In this document: positions 1-5,870 of the stretch, in pieces
Position numbering within the stretch: position 1 is the first letter of the stretch
Layout: each line of letters starts with the position of its first letter
DNA from: an uncultured Flavobacteriaceae bacterium
GTDB lineage: Bacteria; Bacteroidota; Bacteroidia; Flavobacteriales; Flavobacteriaceae
Direction of reading: 5' to 3'
NCBI GenBank assembly: GCA_938018045.1
Contig: CALIIP010000233.1
Location: 1 to 9,133, forward strand
Length of the DNA stretch: 9,133 nucleotides
The notes under the pieces: model-generated
The model's database searches: none
Seen by the model: only the letters and a program-made list of their open reading frames with translations
Told to the model about the DNA's origin: nothing
Made by a program: the position numbers and the translations under genes

Positions 1-15
1 AAAAAAACTATAACT

Positions 16-915
16 ATGTTGAATTATCTTCCTTTTATTATTCCATTATTAATAATTGTTATTACAGGTTTATTCATTGTAAAACAACAAACTTCTGTAA
101 TTGTTGAACGTTTTGGTAAATTCCAGAGCATTAGACAAGCAGGTCTTAACCTTAAAATTCCTTTAGTTGATAAAATTGCAGGACGTATCAGTCTTAAAAT
201 TCAACAATTAGATGTGAATGTAGAAACTAAAACAATTGATGATGTATTCGTTCATTTAAATATTGCTGTTCAGTTTCAAATTCAGCGTGATCATGTGTAT
301 AATGCATTTTATAAATTACAAAACCCTCATGAGCAAATTACAGCCTTTATCTTTGATACTGTGCGTGCTGAAGTTCCTAAAATGAAATTGGATGATGTGT
401 TTGTTAAAAAAGATGAGATTGCACAAGCAATTCAACGTGACTTAAAAGAAGCAATGCTTAATTACGGTTACGATATAGTAAAAGCATTGGTAACAGATAT
501 TGATCCTGATGAAAATGTAAAAATTGCCATGAACCGTATTAATGCTGCTGACCGTGAAAAGACAGCTGCACAGTTTGAAGGAGATGCACAACGTATTTTA
601 ATGGTTGAGCGTGCAAAAGCAGAGGCTGAATCTAAACGATTACAAGGTAAAGGTATTGCTGATCAAAGGCGTGAAATTGCTAAAGGACTAGAAGAAAGTG
701 TTGCTATATTAAACAAAGCAGGAATTAATAGTCAAGAAGCTTCTTCTTTAATTATTGTAACACAACATTATGATACTTTACAAAGTATTGGAAACAACTC
801 TGGATCTAACTTAATTTTATTGCCAAATAACCCTAGTTCTGCAAGTAACATGCTAACGGATACTATTACAGGAATGGTTGCTGCAAATAAGATTAATAAA
901 GCAAATGATAAATAA
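16..915 (+). CDS. SPFH/band-7 (stomatin/HIR-like) membrane protein
   Basis: This is a 299-residue member of the SPFH (stomatin/prohibitin/flotillin/HflK) superfamily, which forms oligomeric scaffolds on membranes. One hydrophobic segment (about residues 5-22) would anchor the N-terminus. The band-7 domain follows (about 23-185), beginning VKQQTSVIVERFGKF. Next is an Ala/Glu/Arg/Lys-rich, probably coiled-coil stretch (about 180-235, containing ERAKAEAESKRLQGKGIADQ). That coiled coil resembles the group related to plant hypersensitive-induced-reaction proteins rather than HflK/HflC. The ATG at 16 was chosen because it directly precedes the membrane segment and follows an A-rich leader. No in-frame stop lies upstream within the window, so a longer start cannot be strictly excluded. 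No NfeD partner gene is visible. It converges on tatA and ends at a strong terminator. The exact function is unknown; membrane organisation or protease modulation is inferred from the family. Confidence 0.9.
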   Translation: MLNYLPFIIPLLIIVITGLFIVKQQTSVIVERFGKFQSIRQAGLNLKIPLVDKIAGRISLKIQQLDVNVETKTIDDVFVHLNIAVQFQIQRDHVYNAFYKLQNPHEQITAFIFDTVRAEVPKMKLDDVFVKKDEIAQAIQRDLKEAMLNYGYDIVKALVTDIDPDENVKIAMNRINAADREKTAAQFEGDAQRILMVERAKAEAESKRLQGKGIADQRREIAKGLEESVAILNKAGINSQEASSLIIVTQHYDTLQSIGNNSGSNLILLPNNPSSASNMLTDTITGMVAANKINKANDK

Positions 916-935
916 AAGTACTAAATAGTACTTTT
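914..935. repeat. AT-rich inverted repeat at the SPFH stop codon
   Basis: A perfect 9-bp inverted repeat (AAAAGTACT, loop AAAT, AGTACTTTT) begins inside the SPFH gene's TAA. It can fold into a hairpin. The stem is AT-rich and the only T-run is its own 3' arm, so it is a weak terminator at best. It may help stabilise the 3' end ahead of the much stronger terminator 8 nt downstream. Confidence 0.4.
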
Positions 936-943
936 ATAAACAT

Positions 944-979
944 AAAAATCCTGTCGCGCCTAAGGCGGACAGGATTTTT
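944..979. terminator. Bidirectional Rho-independent terminator
   Basis: Two 12-nt arms (AAAAATCCTGTC at 944-955, GACAGGATTTTT at 968-979) pair perfectly. Inside them, CGCC (957-960) pairs with GGCG (964-967) around a TAA loop, leaving one bulged G at 956. The A-run on the left and T-run on the right give a U-tract in either direction. This fits its place between the convergent SPFH gene (plus) and tatA (minus). The GC-rich core stands out sharply from the surrounding DNA. Confidence 0.88.
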
Positions 980-993
980 TATATTAATTAATA

Positions 994-1024
994 GTGAAAT
1001 TGCTTCGTTTCCTCGCAATTACGC
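994..1024. repeat. Degenerate interspersed-repeat-like sequence
   Basis: This short stretch has inverted arms AATTGC (998-1003) and GCAATT (1015-1020) around TTCGTTTCCTC. It ends three bases before the tatA stop codon. From memory, it resembles a degraded copy of a short intergenic repeat common in Bacteroidetes genomes, of the general form GATTGCTTCGTTCCTCGCAATGAC. Only one copy is present in this window, so its repeat nature rests on that resemblance. It could also be an additional hairpin at the 3' end of the tatA transcript. Confidence 0.45.
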
Positions 1025-1027
1025 TAA

Positions 1028-1210
1028 TTACTTTTTATCTTCTTCGTTTCCTTCTTCTTTAGATGCGTCTTTAAATTCTTTAATTCCGCTACCTAAACCT
1101 CTCATTAATTCTGGAATTTTTTTACCTCCAAAAAGTAATAAAACTAAAACTACAATAATTGCAATTTGCCATGGTCCAACCATTCCTAAAAATATACTTT
1201 GTGCTATCAT
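1028..1210 (-). CDS. tatA: Sec-independent (twin-arginine) translocase subunit TatA
   Basis: This 60-residue protein is a TatA/TatE-type component of the twin-arginine pathway, which exports folded proteins across the inner membrane. TatA multimers form the conducting element beside TatC. The layout is canonical: a short outward N-terminus with a polar GPWQ, one membrane helix (about residues 14-27, IAIIVVLVLLLF), the Phe-Gly hinge (LFGGKKIPEL), an amphipathic helix (about 30-47) and a charged Lys/Glu/Asp tail. Length is normal for a flavobacterial TatA. No tatC is in the window, so the partner must be elsewhere. It lies 36 nt downstream of the DUF2807 gene on the same strand and has its own candidate -7 element. 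It could therefore be cotranscribed, independently transcribed, or both. TatB is the alternative reading, but the short tail favours TatA. Confidence 0.93.
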   Translation of the reverse strand: MIAQSIFLGMVGPWQIAIIVVLVLLLFGGKKIPELMRGLGSGIKEFKDASKEEGNEEDKK

Positions 1211-1230
1211 CTTAAATTGTATTTAAAGTA

Positions 1231-1238
1231 CAAATGTA
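1231..1238 (-). promoter_or_regulatory. Candidate -7 promoter element for tatA
   Basis: On the minus strand this reads TACATTTG, a perfect match to the Bacteroidetes -7 element TAnnTTTG, 20 nt before the tatA ATG. It sits in the 36-nt gap after the DUF2807 gene. No TTG at the expected -33 distance was found, so the promoter is plausible but not secure. Confidence 0.4.
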
Positions 1239-1246
1239 TGAAATAA

Positions 1247-1924
1247 TTAATCTTTAGATTTAATTGTACCTCCAATTATTTTTTTAGACTTCACTTCTTC
1301 AGGGTTTCCTTTGTAGTATATAGTTCCGCCTAACCTCACTTTTGCATCTAAAAATTCTGAAACATTAACTCTTACCAAAGCACCAGATGAAGATACAATA
1401 GTTGATCTTTTTGATGTTAAGTCATACGCTTTGTAAGTTCCTCCTGTTGTTGCTTCTACTATTTGATTTTCTACTTTTCCAGATACTATTATTGTTCCTC
1501 CAGTAATCGATTTTGAGTCTAAATATTGTACGTTAATATCTAAGTCAATAATTGCACCTTCTTGAACTTTTAACTCTATGTTTTTTTGTTTTATAGTGTT
1601 TTCTGAACCAATATATGAGCCTTCGTTAGCATCTATAACCGAAATATCATCAGTATAAAAAATTGTTACTGTTGCTTCATCTGAATTAAAAGTATCTGGA
1701 AAACGCATTGATAATTTTAATCTACCATTCACATTTTTTAAGAGAACATCTTCGGCTTTTTTTCCTGTAATTTTAATACTTGATTTTGAAGCACTTTTAA
1801 GAGTTACATTGAGTCCGTTAAAAACTTTAATTTCATCAAAACTCCCTAATTCTCTTTCAATTTTTTCTTGTGAGAAACCTATTGTTGATAAAAGTAATAC
1901 GAATGCTACAATTATTTTATTCAT
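1247..1924 (-). CDS. Secreted head-GIN domain (DUF2807) protein
   Basis: This 225-residue protein carries a clear N-terminal signal peptide (MNKIIVAFVLLLSTIGFSQ), with cleavage likely after FSQ at about residue 19. It should be in the periplasm or outside the cell. The mature part is the Bacteroidetes head-GIN/DUF2807 fold. It opens with IERELGSFDEIKVFNGLNVTL and continues with repeated short beta-strand units in which GGT recurs four times (about residues 137, 161, 199 and 218), as expected for a right-handed beta-helix. There is no lipobox cysteine, membrane anchor or recognised catalytic motif. The family is often called a putative autotransporter adhesin, but its function is not established. 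It is the third gene of the minus-strand group, 89 nt after the YbjQ-family gene. No convincing promoter was seen in that gap: a TA-N3-TTTG stretch is one base too long. Confidence 0.87.
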   Translation of the reverse strand: MNKIIVAFVLLLSTIGFSQEKIERELGSFDEIKVFNGLNVTLKSASKSSIKITGKKAEDVLLKNVNGRLKLSMRFPDTFNSDEATVTIFYTDDISVIDANEGSYIGSENTIKQKNIELKVQEGAIIDLDINVQYLDSKSITGGTIIVSGKVENQIVEATTGGTYKAYDLTSKRSTIVSSSGALVRVNVSEFLDAKVRLGGTIYYKGNPEEVKSKKIIGGTIKSKD

Positions 1925-2013
1925 GATATATGTTTTTGTTTAATTTGACTCAAAAAATATTTCAAGCTTTCACTTTAAAACGAATTTTTTATTTTTTAAG
2001 TATGTAAAATCAA

Positions 2014-2337
2014 TTATTGCACTTTTACTGCTGTGCCTGTAATTGAAACTAATAAAGTAGATGAGTTTGCAAGTGGTTCTATATCGAGTTGTATACCAAC
2101 GACTGCATTTGCTCCTAATTTTACTGCATTATCTTTTAAATTTTGAAACGCTTTTTCTTTGATAGATTCTAAACCTAAAGTGTACTTTTCATAATATTTA
2201 GACATACTAAACATATCTTTAAAAGACATTTTTTTTCCGTTAGAAGTATAACTAGAGTCGTATGCAGATCCTGTTACAATGCCTAAATAATCTACTATTT
2301 TAAAATTTTCTATCGAATTTGTAGTTGTTAAAATCAT
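2014..2337 (-). CDS. YbjQ/UPF0145 family protein
   Basis: This 107-residue cytoplasmic protein belongs to the YbjQ (UPF0145, DUF74) family, often labelled 'putative heavy-metal-binding'. Family hallmarks are the start MILTTTNSIENFKIVDYLGIVTGSA, a central helix with LKDNAVKLGANAVVGIQLDIE, and the C-terminal LVSITGTAVKV. Length is typical. It contains no cysteine and no histidine, so a classical soft-metal site is not evident. The glycine-rich GGRSG-type segment of many relatives is replaced by DMFSMSKYYEK. Family members form oligomeric rings; the cellular role is unknown. It starts 11 nt after the rnr stop codon on the same strand and is probably cotranscribed with rnr, but nothing in the protein suggests a role in RNA decay. 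Confidence 0.85.
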   Translation of the reverse strand: MILTTTNSIENFKIVDYLGIVTGSAYDSSYTSNGKKMSFKDMFSMSKYYEKYTLGLESIKEKAFQNLKDNAVKLGANAVVGIQLDIEPLANSSTLLVSITGTAVKVQ

Positions 2338-2348
2338 TACTATTTTTA

Positions 2349-4553
2349 TTAAGTATTTGAAATCAATGTAAAATCTAAATGTTTTCGCTCTAAATCTGTA
2401 TGCTTCACTTTAACAGTTACTTCATCACCAAGTTGAATCACATTTTTGGTTGATTGACCAACAATTGCTGCTTGACGTTCATCATAAATATAATAATCAT
2501 CTTTTATGTCTCTTATTCTCACCATTCCTTCACATTTATTTGCGATGATTTCTACATAAATTCCCCATTCTGTAACTCCTGAAATTACACCTCTAAATTC
2601 TTCATCTTGATGATCTTGCATATACTTTATTTGCATATACTTAATAGAATCACGTTCTGCTTTAGATGCTAAATATTCTCTTTCTGATGAATGATCACAT
2701 TTTTCTTCATAAATAGCTGCTTTTGGCGATTTTCCGCCATCTAAATAATGTTGTAGTAATCTATGTGTCATTACATCAGGATAACGTCTAATTGGCGATG
2801 TAAAATGGCTGTAGTAATCAAATGCTAATCCGTAATGACCAATATTTTCTGTTGTATAAACAGCCTTACTCATTGTTCTGATTGCTAAGGTTTCAATCAT
2901 ATTTGATTCTCCCTTTCCTTTCACATCTTCTAATAATTTATTTAGAGATTGTGATATTTCTTCTTTACTATTTGTATTAATTTTATAACCAAATTTACTT
3001 ATAATACCCTGTAAAGCAGTTAATTTATCAATATTTGGTTCATCGTGAACACGATAGATAAATGTTTGATTTGTTGCTTTTCCTCCTTTAAATCCAATAA
3101 ATTCTGCAACTTTTCTATTGGCTAATAACATGAATTCTTCTATCAGTTTATTAGCATCTTTTGATTCTTTAAAATAAACTCCTGTTGGAACGGCATTCTC
3201 ATCTAAATTAAAACGAACTTCAACTCTATCAAAAGTAATAGCGCCTTGTTGTAAGCGTTTTTTACGGAGTATCTTAGCAAGATCATCTAATTTTAATGTT
3301 GCTTCAACTATTTCTGGTGCAACTTTATATGCTTCTCCTGTCAATGACAATTCACTCGGAATAGTATCAGAATCTCTATTTTCAATTAAATGTTGTGCTT
3401 CTTCATATGCAAAACGAGCATCAGAATACGTAACAGTTCTTCCAAACCATTGGTTTAAAATTTGTGCTTTCTCGTTTATTTCAAATACTGCCGAAAATGT
3501 TAGTTTCTCTTCATTTGGACGTAATGAACATACATTATTTGATAAAATTTCTGGAAGCATCGGTACAACTCTATCTACTAAATATACAGATGTTGCTCTT
3601 GCGTACGCTTCGTCATCAAGAATGGTATCTTCTTGTAAATAATGAGAAACATCTGCAATATGAATTCCAATTTCGTAATTACCATTTTCTAATTTTTTGA
3701 ATGATAATGCATCATCAAAATCTTTTGCATCCTTAGGATCGATAGTAAAAGTAGTTGTATCTCGCATATCTCTACGCTTAGCAACTTCTTCTTTTGTAAT
3801 TTCTATTGGTAAGTTTGATGCGTCTTGCTCTACTTCTGGCGGAAATTCATAAGGTAAATCGTATTCTAATAAAATAGAATGAATTTCTGTATTGTGATCT
3901 CCTGGTTTTCCAAGAACTGTTTTAATTTTTCCGAAAGGATTTTTAGAATTTTCTGGCCAATCTATTAATTGTACCAATACTTTATCTCCATCTTCTGCAC
4001 CATTCATTTTCTTTTCTGATACAAAGAAATCTGCATACATTTTTTGATCATCAGGAACTACAAAACCATACGTTTTGTTCATCTGAAGTACACCAACAAA
4101 TTCTGTTTTTTTACGCTCTATAATTTCTACAATATCACCTTCTTGTTTATCACTTCTTTTGCGATTATATATATACACTTTTACAATATCATTGTGTAAA
4201 GCGTGATTCATGTTTCTTGACGGAATATAAACATCATGTTCAAGTTCTTCAATAACCACATATCCATTTCCGCGAGATGTTACATCTAATTTTCCGGTGT
4301 AATAGTGCTCGTTTTGAATGACTTTATAGTTTCCTCTATCTACTTGTTCTAATTTTCCTTGTTGTTTTAATTCTTCTATTTTCTGAATTATTTGTTGCTT
4401 TCCATTTGCATCATCTATTTTTAATTTTGAAGCAACTTGCTTGTAATTAAATGATTGTGATGAATTTTGATTAAATATTTTTAAAACTTTATCTGTTAAG
4501 TGTTTTATTATATTGTTCTTTTTCTTGTAAATTTTCTTTTTCTTTTTTGACAT
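2349..4553 (-). CDS. rnr: Ribonuclease R (3'-5' exoribonuclease)
   Basis: This 734-residue RNB-family processive exoribonuclease degrades structured RNA from the 3' end and takes part in mRNA, rRNA and tmRNA turnover. Domains in order: a Lys-rich N-terminus, a winged-helix segment (about 18-78), two cold-shock/OB domains (about 83-145 and 150-215), the RNB catalytic domain (about 255-600) and a C-terminal S1 domain (about 652-732). The metal-binding aspartates are visible in TIDPKDAKDFDDA (D272, D278, D280, D281). The RNB signature HYGLAFDYYSHFTSPIRRYPD (about 573-593) is intact. The full set of domains and the length favour RNase R over RNase II. The ATG at 4553 opens the Lys-rich tail, and no better start was seen. 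It heads the minus-strand group and diverges from the candidate origin region. A -7-type element lies 24 nt upstream. Confidence 0.96.
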   Translation of the reverse strand: MSKKKKKIYKKKNNIIKHLTDKVLKIFNQNSSQSFNYKQVASKLKIDDANGKQQIIQKIEELKQQGKLEQVDRGNYKVIQNEHYYTGKLDVTSRGNGYVVIEELEHDVYIPSRNMNHALHNDIVKVYIYNRKRSDKQEGDIVEIIERKKTEFVGVLQMNKTYGFVVPDDQKMYADFFVSEKKMNGAEDGDKVLVQLIDWPENSKNPFGKIKTVLGKPGDHNTEIHSILLEYDLPYEFPPEVEQDASNLPIEITKEEVAKRRDMRDTTTFTIDPKDAKDFDDALSFKKLENGNYEIGIHIADVSHYLQEDTILDDEAYARATSVYLVDRVVPMLPEILSNNVCSLRPNEEKLTFSAVFEINEKAQILNQWFGRTVTYSDARFAYEEAQHLIENRDSDTIPSELSLTGEAYKVAPEIVEATLKLDDLAKILRKKRLQQGAITFDRVEVRFNLDENAVPTGVYFKESKDANKLIEEFMLLANRKVAEFIGFKGGKATNQTFIYRVHDEPNIDKLTALQGIISKFGYKINTNSKEEISQSLNKLLEDVKGKGESNMIETLAIRTMSKAVYTTENIGHYGLAFDYYSHFTSPIRRYPDVMTHRLLQHYLDGGKSPKAAIYEEKCDHSSEREYLASKAERDSIKYMQIKYMQDHQDEEFRGVISGVTEWGIYVEIIANKCEGMVRIRDIKDDYYIYDERQAAIVGQSTKNVIQLGDEVTVKVKHTDLERKHLDFTLISNT

Positions 4554-4577
4554 AAATTAGTCTAATTATTAAGTTGT

Positions 4578-4585
4578 CAAAGATA
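4578..4585 (-). promoter_or_regulatory. Candidate -7 promoter element for rnr
   Basis: The minus strand reads TATCTTTG, an exact TAnnTTTG match, 24 nt before the rnr start codon. The nearest TTTG upstream (minus strand, 4616-4613) is 27 nt away, longer than the usual spacing of roughly 20. The -7 element is convincing and the -33 is not. Confidence 0.5.
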
Positions 4586-4702
4586 CTCTTTATTATTTTA
4601 GTAGGATATTATCAAATTGTTATCTCTAAATGTTAAATATTTCTTAAAAAATATGTAACAATTTAATTAACTACTCGTCTATATAATAGATAACACATTG
4701 AA

Positions 4703-4867
4703 ATGAAGCGATTTTATAAAATCTGCATACTATTTTTACTAATATTTTTAATAGGAACTTATTTTTCTATTAAGAGTGTAAATAGTGCTTTTTCTTCAGA
4801 TACAAAAACAGAAAGTATTTCTGTAAAACCATTAACTTCTAAAAGTTTGATTCGAGTTTTAAATTAA
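4703..4867 (+). CDS. Possible small membrane or secreted peptide (54 aa)
   Basis: An ATG-to-TAA frame encodes 54 residues: a basic start (MKRFYK), one hydrophobic stretch (about residues 7-21, ICILFLLIFLIGTYF), then a polar Ser/Thr/Lys-rich tail ending LIRVLN. The N-terminus has the form of an uncleaved signal anchor or signal peptide. I do not recognise the family. For it: a sensible start context (ATTGAAATG), positive-inside charge, and composition resembling coding DNA rather than the stops seen all around. Against it: it is short, AT-rich DNA readily encodes Phe/Ile/Leu runs, no TAnnTTTG element was found upstream, and it sits at the edge of a non-coding region with origin-like features. 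It ends 2 nt before the first TTATCAACA motif. Confidence 0.4.
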   Translation: MKRFYKICILFLLIFLIGTYFSIKSVNSAFSSDTKTESISVKPLTSKSLIRVLN

Positions 4868-4880
4868 CGTTATCAACAAC

Positions 4881-4920
4881 TATTATATATATATTAGTTT
4901 TATTTTAAAATTTAAAAAAA
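4881..4920. other. Possible DNA-unwinding element (39 of 40 bases A/T)
   Basis: Apart from a single G at 4897, these 40 bases are all A or T. They include an alternating TATATATATAT stretch and run into seven A residues. The block begins 2 nt after the TTATCAACA motif. Easily melted DNA beside a DnaA-type box is the expected layout of an origin unwinding element. The assignment depends on the origin call being right, because the whole genome is AT-rich. Confidence 0.35.
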
Positions 4921-5052
4921 GAAATGATGGTTATAATAGTGTGTTAACAAGTACAACAAGTAGTTGATTTTATATTTTGATAAATCACTTATTAAAAATA
5001 ATAAACATTTTATAAAGTTGTAATCTATTTAGTATCAGTTTAAAATAATACT

Positions 5053-5073
5053 TTATAAACCGATTGTTAATAA
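5053..5073. repeat. Head-to-head pair of origin-type 9-mers forming a dyad
   Basis: TTATAAACC (5053-5061) faces TGTTAATAA (5065-5073) across a 3-nt spacer (GAT). The halves pair as TTATnAAC...GTTnATAA, giving a 21-bp imperfect palindrome. It could be two opposed DnaA sites or an operator for a dimeric repressor. Confidence 0.4.
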
Positions 5074-5382
5074 CGCTACTAACAGATTTTTCTAACAAGT
5101 ATTTCACTAATAAATGTTTATAACCATTCTTTTTATAGTTGATAAGTAGTGATGAAAAACTCACAACAAAATTAGGTTATCAAATTTATATAGGTGTATT
5201 GTAAAAATTAATTTAATAGCAAAATTTAGTTATCTTTTTTGAGTACTTTTTTACTAACAATTACTACTTATCTTAAATCTAGTAACACTCAGTTGTTTAT
5301 AAAAACACTATTAACAATTAAAATTTGAGTTGTTAATAAACTTGATTTTGTATTTTTACAGTATAATTAAACCACAATTATT

Positions 5383-5817
5383 ATGACCATCGCAATAGGA
5401 AATGATCATGCAGGACCAGAATATAAATTTGAAATAATAAAATATTTAGAGTCGCAAGATATAAAAGTTATCAATCATGGAACAGATACTTTAGATAGTG
5501 TAGATTATCCAGATTTTGTGCATCCAGTAGCAAGTGCTGTAAATGATAATAAAGTAGATTTTGGAATTCTAATTTGTGGAAGCGCAAATGGAGTTGCAAT
5601 GACTGCAAATAAATATCAAAATGTTAGAGCAGGAATCTGTTGGACGAAAGAGATTGTATCTTTAATAAGACAACATAACAACGCAAACATTTTATGTATT
5701 CCAGCAAGATTTACATCTATAGCTCAAGCAATAGGAATGGTAAAAACATTTTTAGAAACAGAATTTGAAGGTGGAAGACATCAAAATAGAATTGATAAAA
5801 TTCCGCTAAAGTGTTAA
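5383..5817 (+). CDS. rpiB: Ribose-5-phosphate isomerase B
   Basis: This 144-residue RpiB/LacAB-family enzyme interconverts ribose 5-phosphate and ribulose 5-phosphate in the non-oxidative pentose phosphate pathway. Visible family residues are GNDHAG at the N-terminus (D8, H9), the catalytic-base cysteine C65 in LICGSANGVAMTANK, H98-N99 in RQHNNANIL, and R132 and R136 in the C-terminal GGRHQNRI phosphate-binding segment. By family comparison these match Asp9, His10, Cys66, His99, Asn100, Arg133 and Arg137 of E. coli RpiB. Ser67 stands where the E. coli enzyme has Thr68, and Ala68 replaces a usual Gly. All catalytic residues are present, so it should be active. It is the first plus-strand gene right of the candidate origin. 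Its ATG follows ACAATTATT. The next gene begins 53 nt later. Confidence 0.94.
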   Translation: MTIAIGNDHAGPEYKFEIIKYLESQDIKVINHGTDTLDSVDYPDFVHPVASAVNDNKVDFGILICGSANGVAMTANKYQNVRAGICWTKEIVSLIRQHNNANILCIPARFTSIAQAIGMVKTFLETEFEGGRHQNRIDKIPLKC

Positions 5818-5841
5818 TTAGTTGCATCTTTTAAAATTTTT

Positions 5842-5860
5842 ATAAGTCTTATCAATAAGA
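5842..5860. repeat. Alternating ATAAG/CTTAT repeats before the cation transporter
   Basis: The 19-nt sequence carries ATAAG-T-CTTAT-CA-ATAAG, so the same 5-mer occurs three times in alternating orientation. The right half includes the perfect palindrome TCTTATCAATAAGA (5847-5860). It ends 10 nt before the transporter ATG and is followed by TTTATTTTTT. It could be an operator for a metal-responsive regulator or a very weak terminator hairpin for rpiB. In DNA this AT-rich it may also be chance. Confidence 0.28.
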
Positions 5861-5870
5861 TTTATTTTTT

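Larger units (their letters stand above)
4870..5339. other. Candidate replication origin (oriC) with DnaA-box-like 9-mers
   Basis: This is the main gene-free stretch of the window. It holds five exact copies of a 9-mer TTATNAACA on one strand or the other: TTATCAACA (4870-4878, plus), and TGTTAATAA (5065-5073 and 5331-5339) and TGTTTATAA (5115-5123 and 5294-5302), which read as minus-strand copies. One-mismatch relatives are TTATAAACC (5053-5061), AGTTGATAA (5137-5145) and CTATTAACA (5308-5316). The motif differs from the classical DnaA box TTATNCACA at position 6. An almost pure A/T block follows the first copy. Genes diverge from the region, as is common at origins. No dnaA gene is adjacent, but in Bacteroidetes the origin need not lie beside dnaA. 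Elsewhere in the window I found only two exact copies by eye (934-942 and 8051-8059). The alternative is simply AT-rich intergenic DNA. Confidence 0.5.

Noticed and set aside
1925..2013. Possible promoter for the DUF2807 gene (TATTTTTTG on the minus strand)
   Set aside because: The spacing inside the -7 element is one base too long and no clear -33 element was found.
3464..3700. Open frame of 78 codons on the plus strand
   Set aside because: It lies wholly inside the RNase R catalytic domain on the opposite strand, and its translation has no recognisable features. It is a shadow frame.
5137..5153. Possible DnaA-trio after the box-like AGTTGATAA (GTAGTGATGA)
   Set aside because: The trinucleotide periodicity breaks after one or two units and the adjoining box is itself imperfect. 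Too weak to annotate.
5343..5350. Possible -7 element TGATTTTG upstream of rpiB
   Set aside because: It has one mismatch to TAnnTTTG at a key position, and the nearest TTTG (5324-5327) is only 15 nt away. Not secure.
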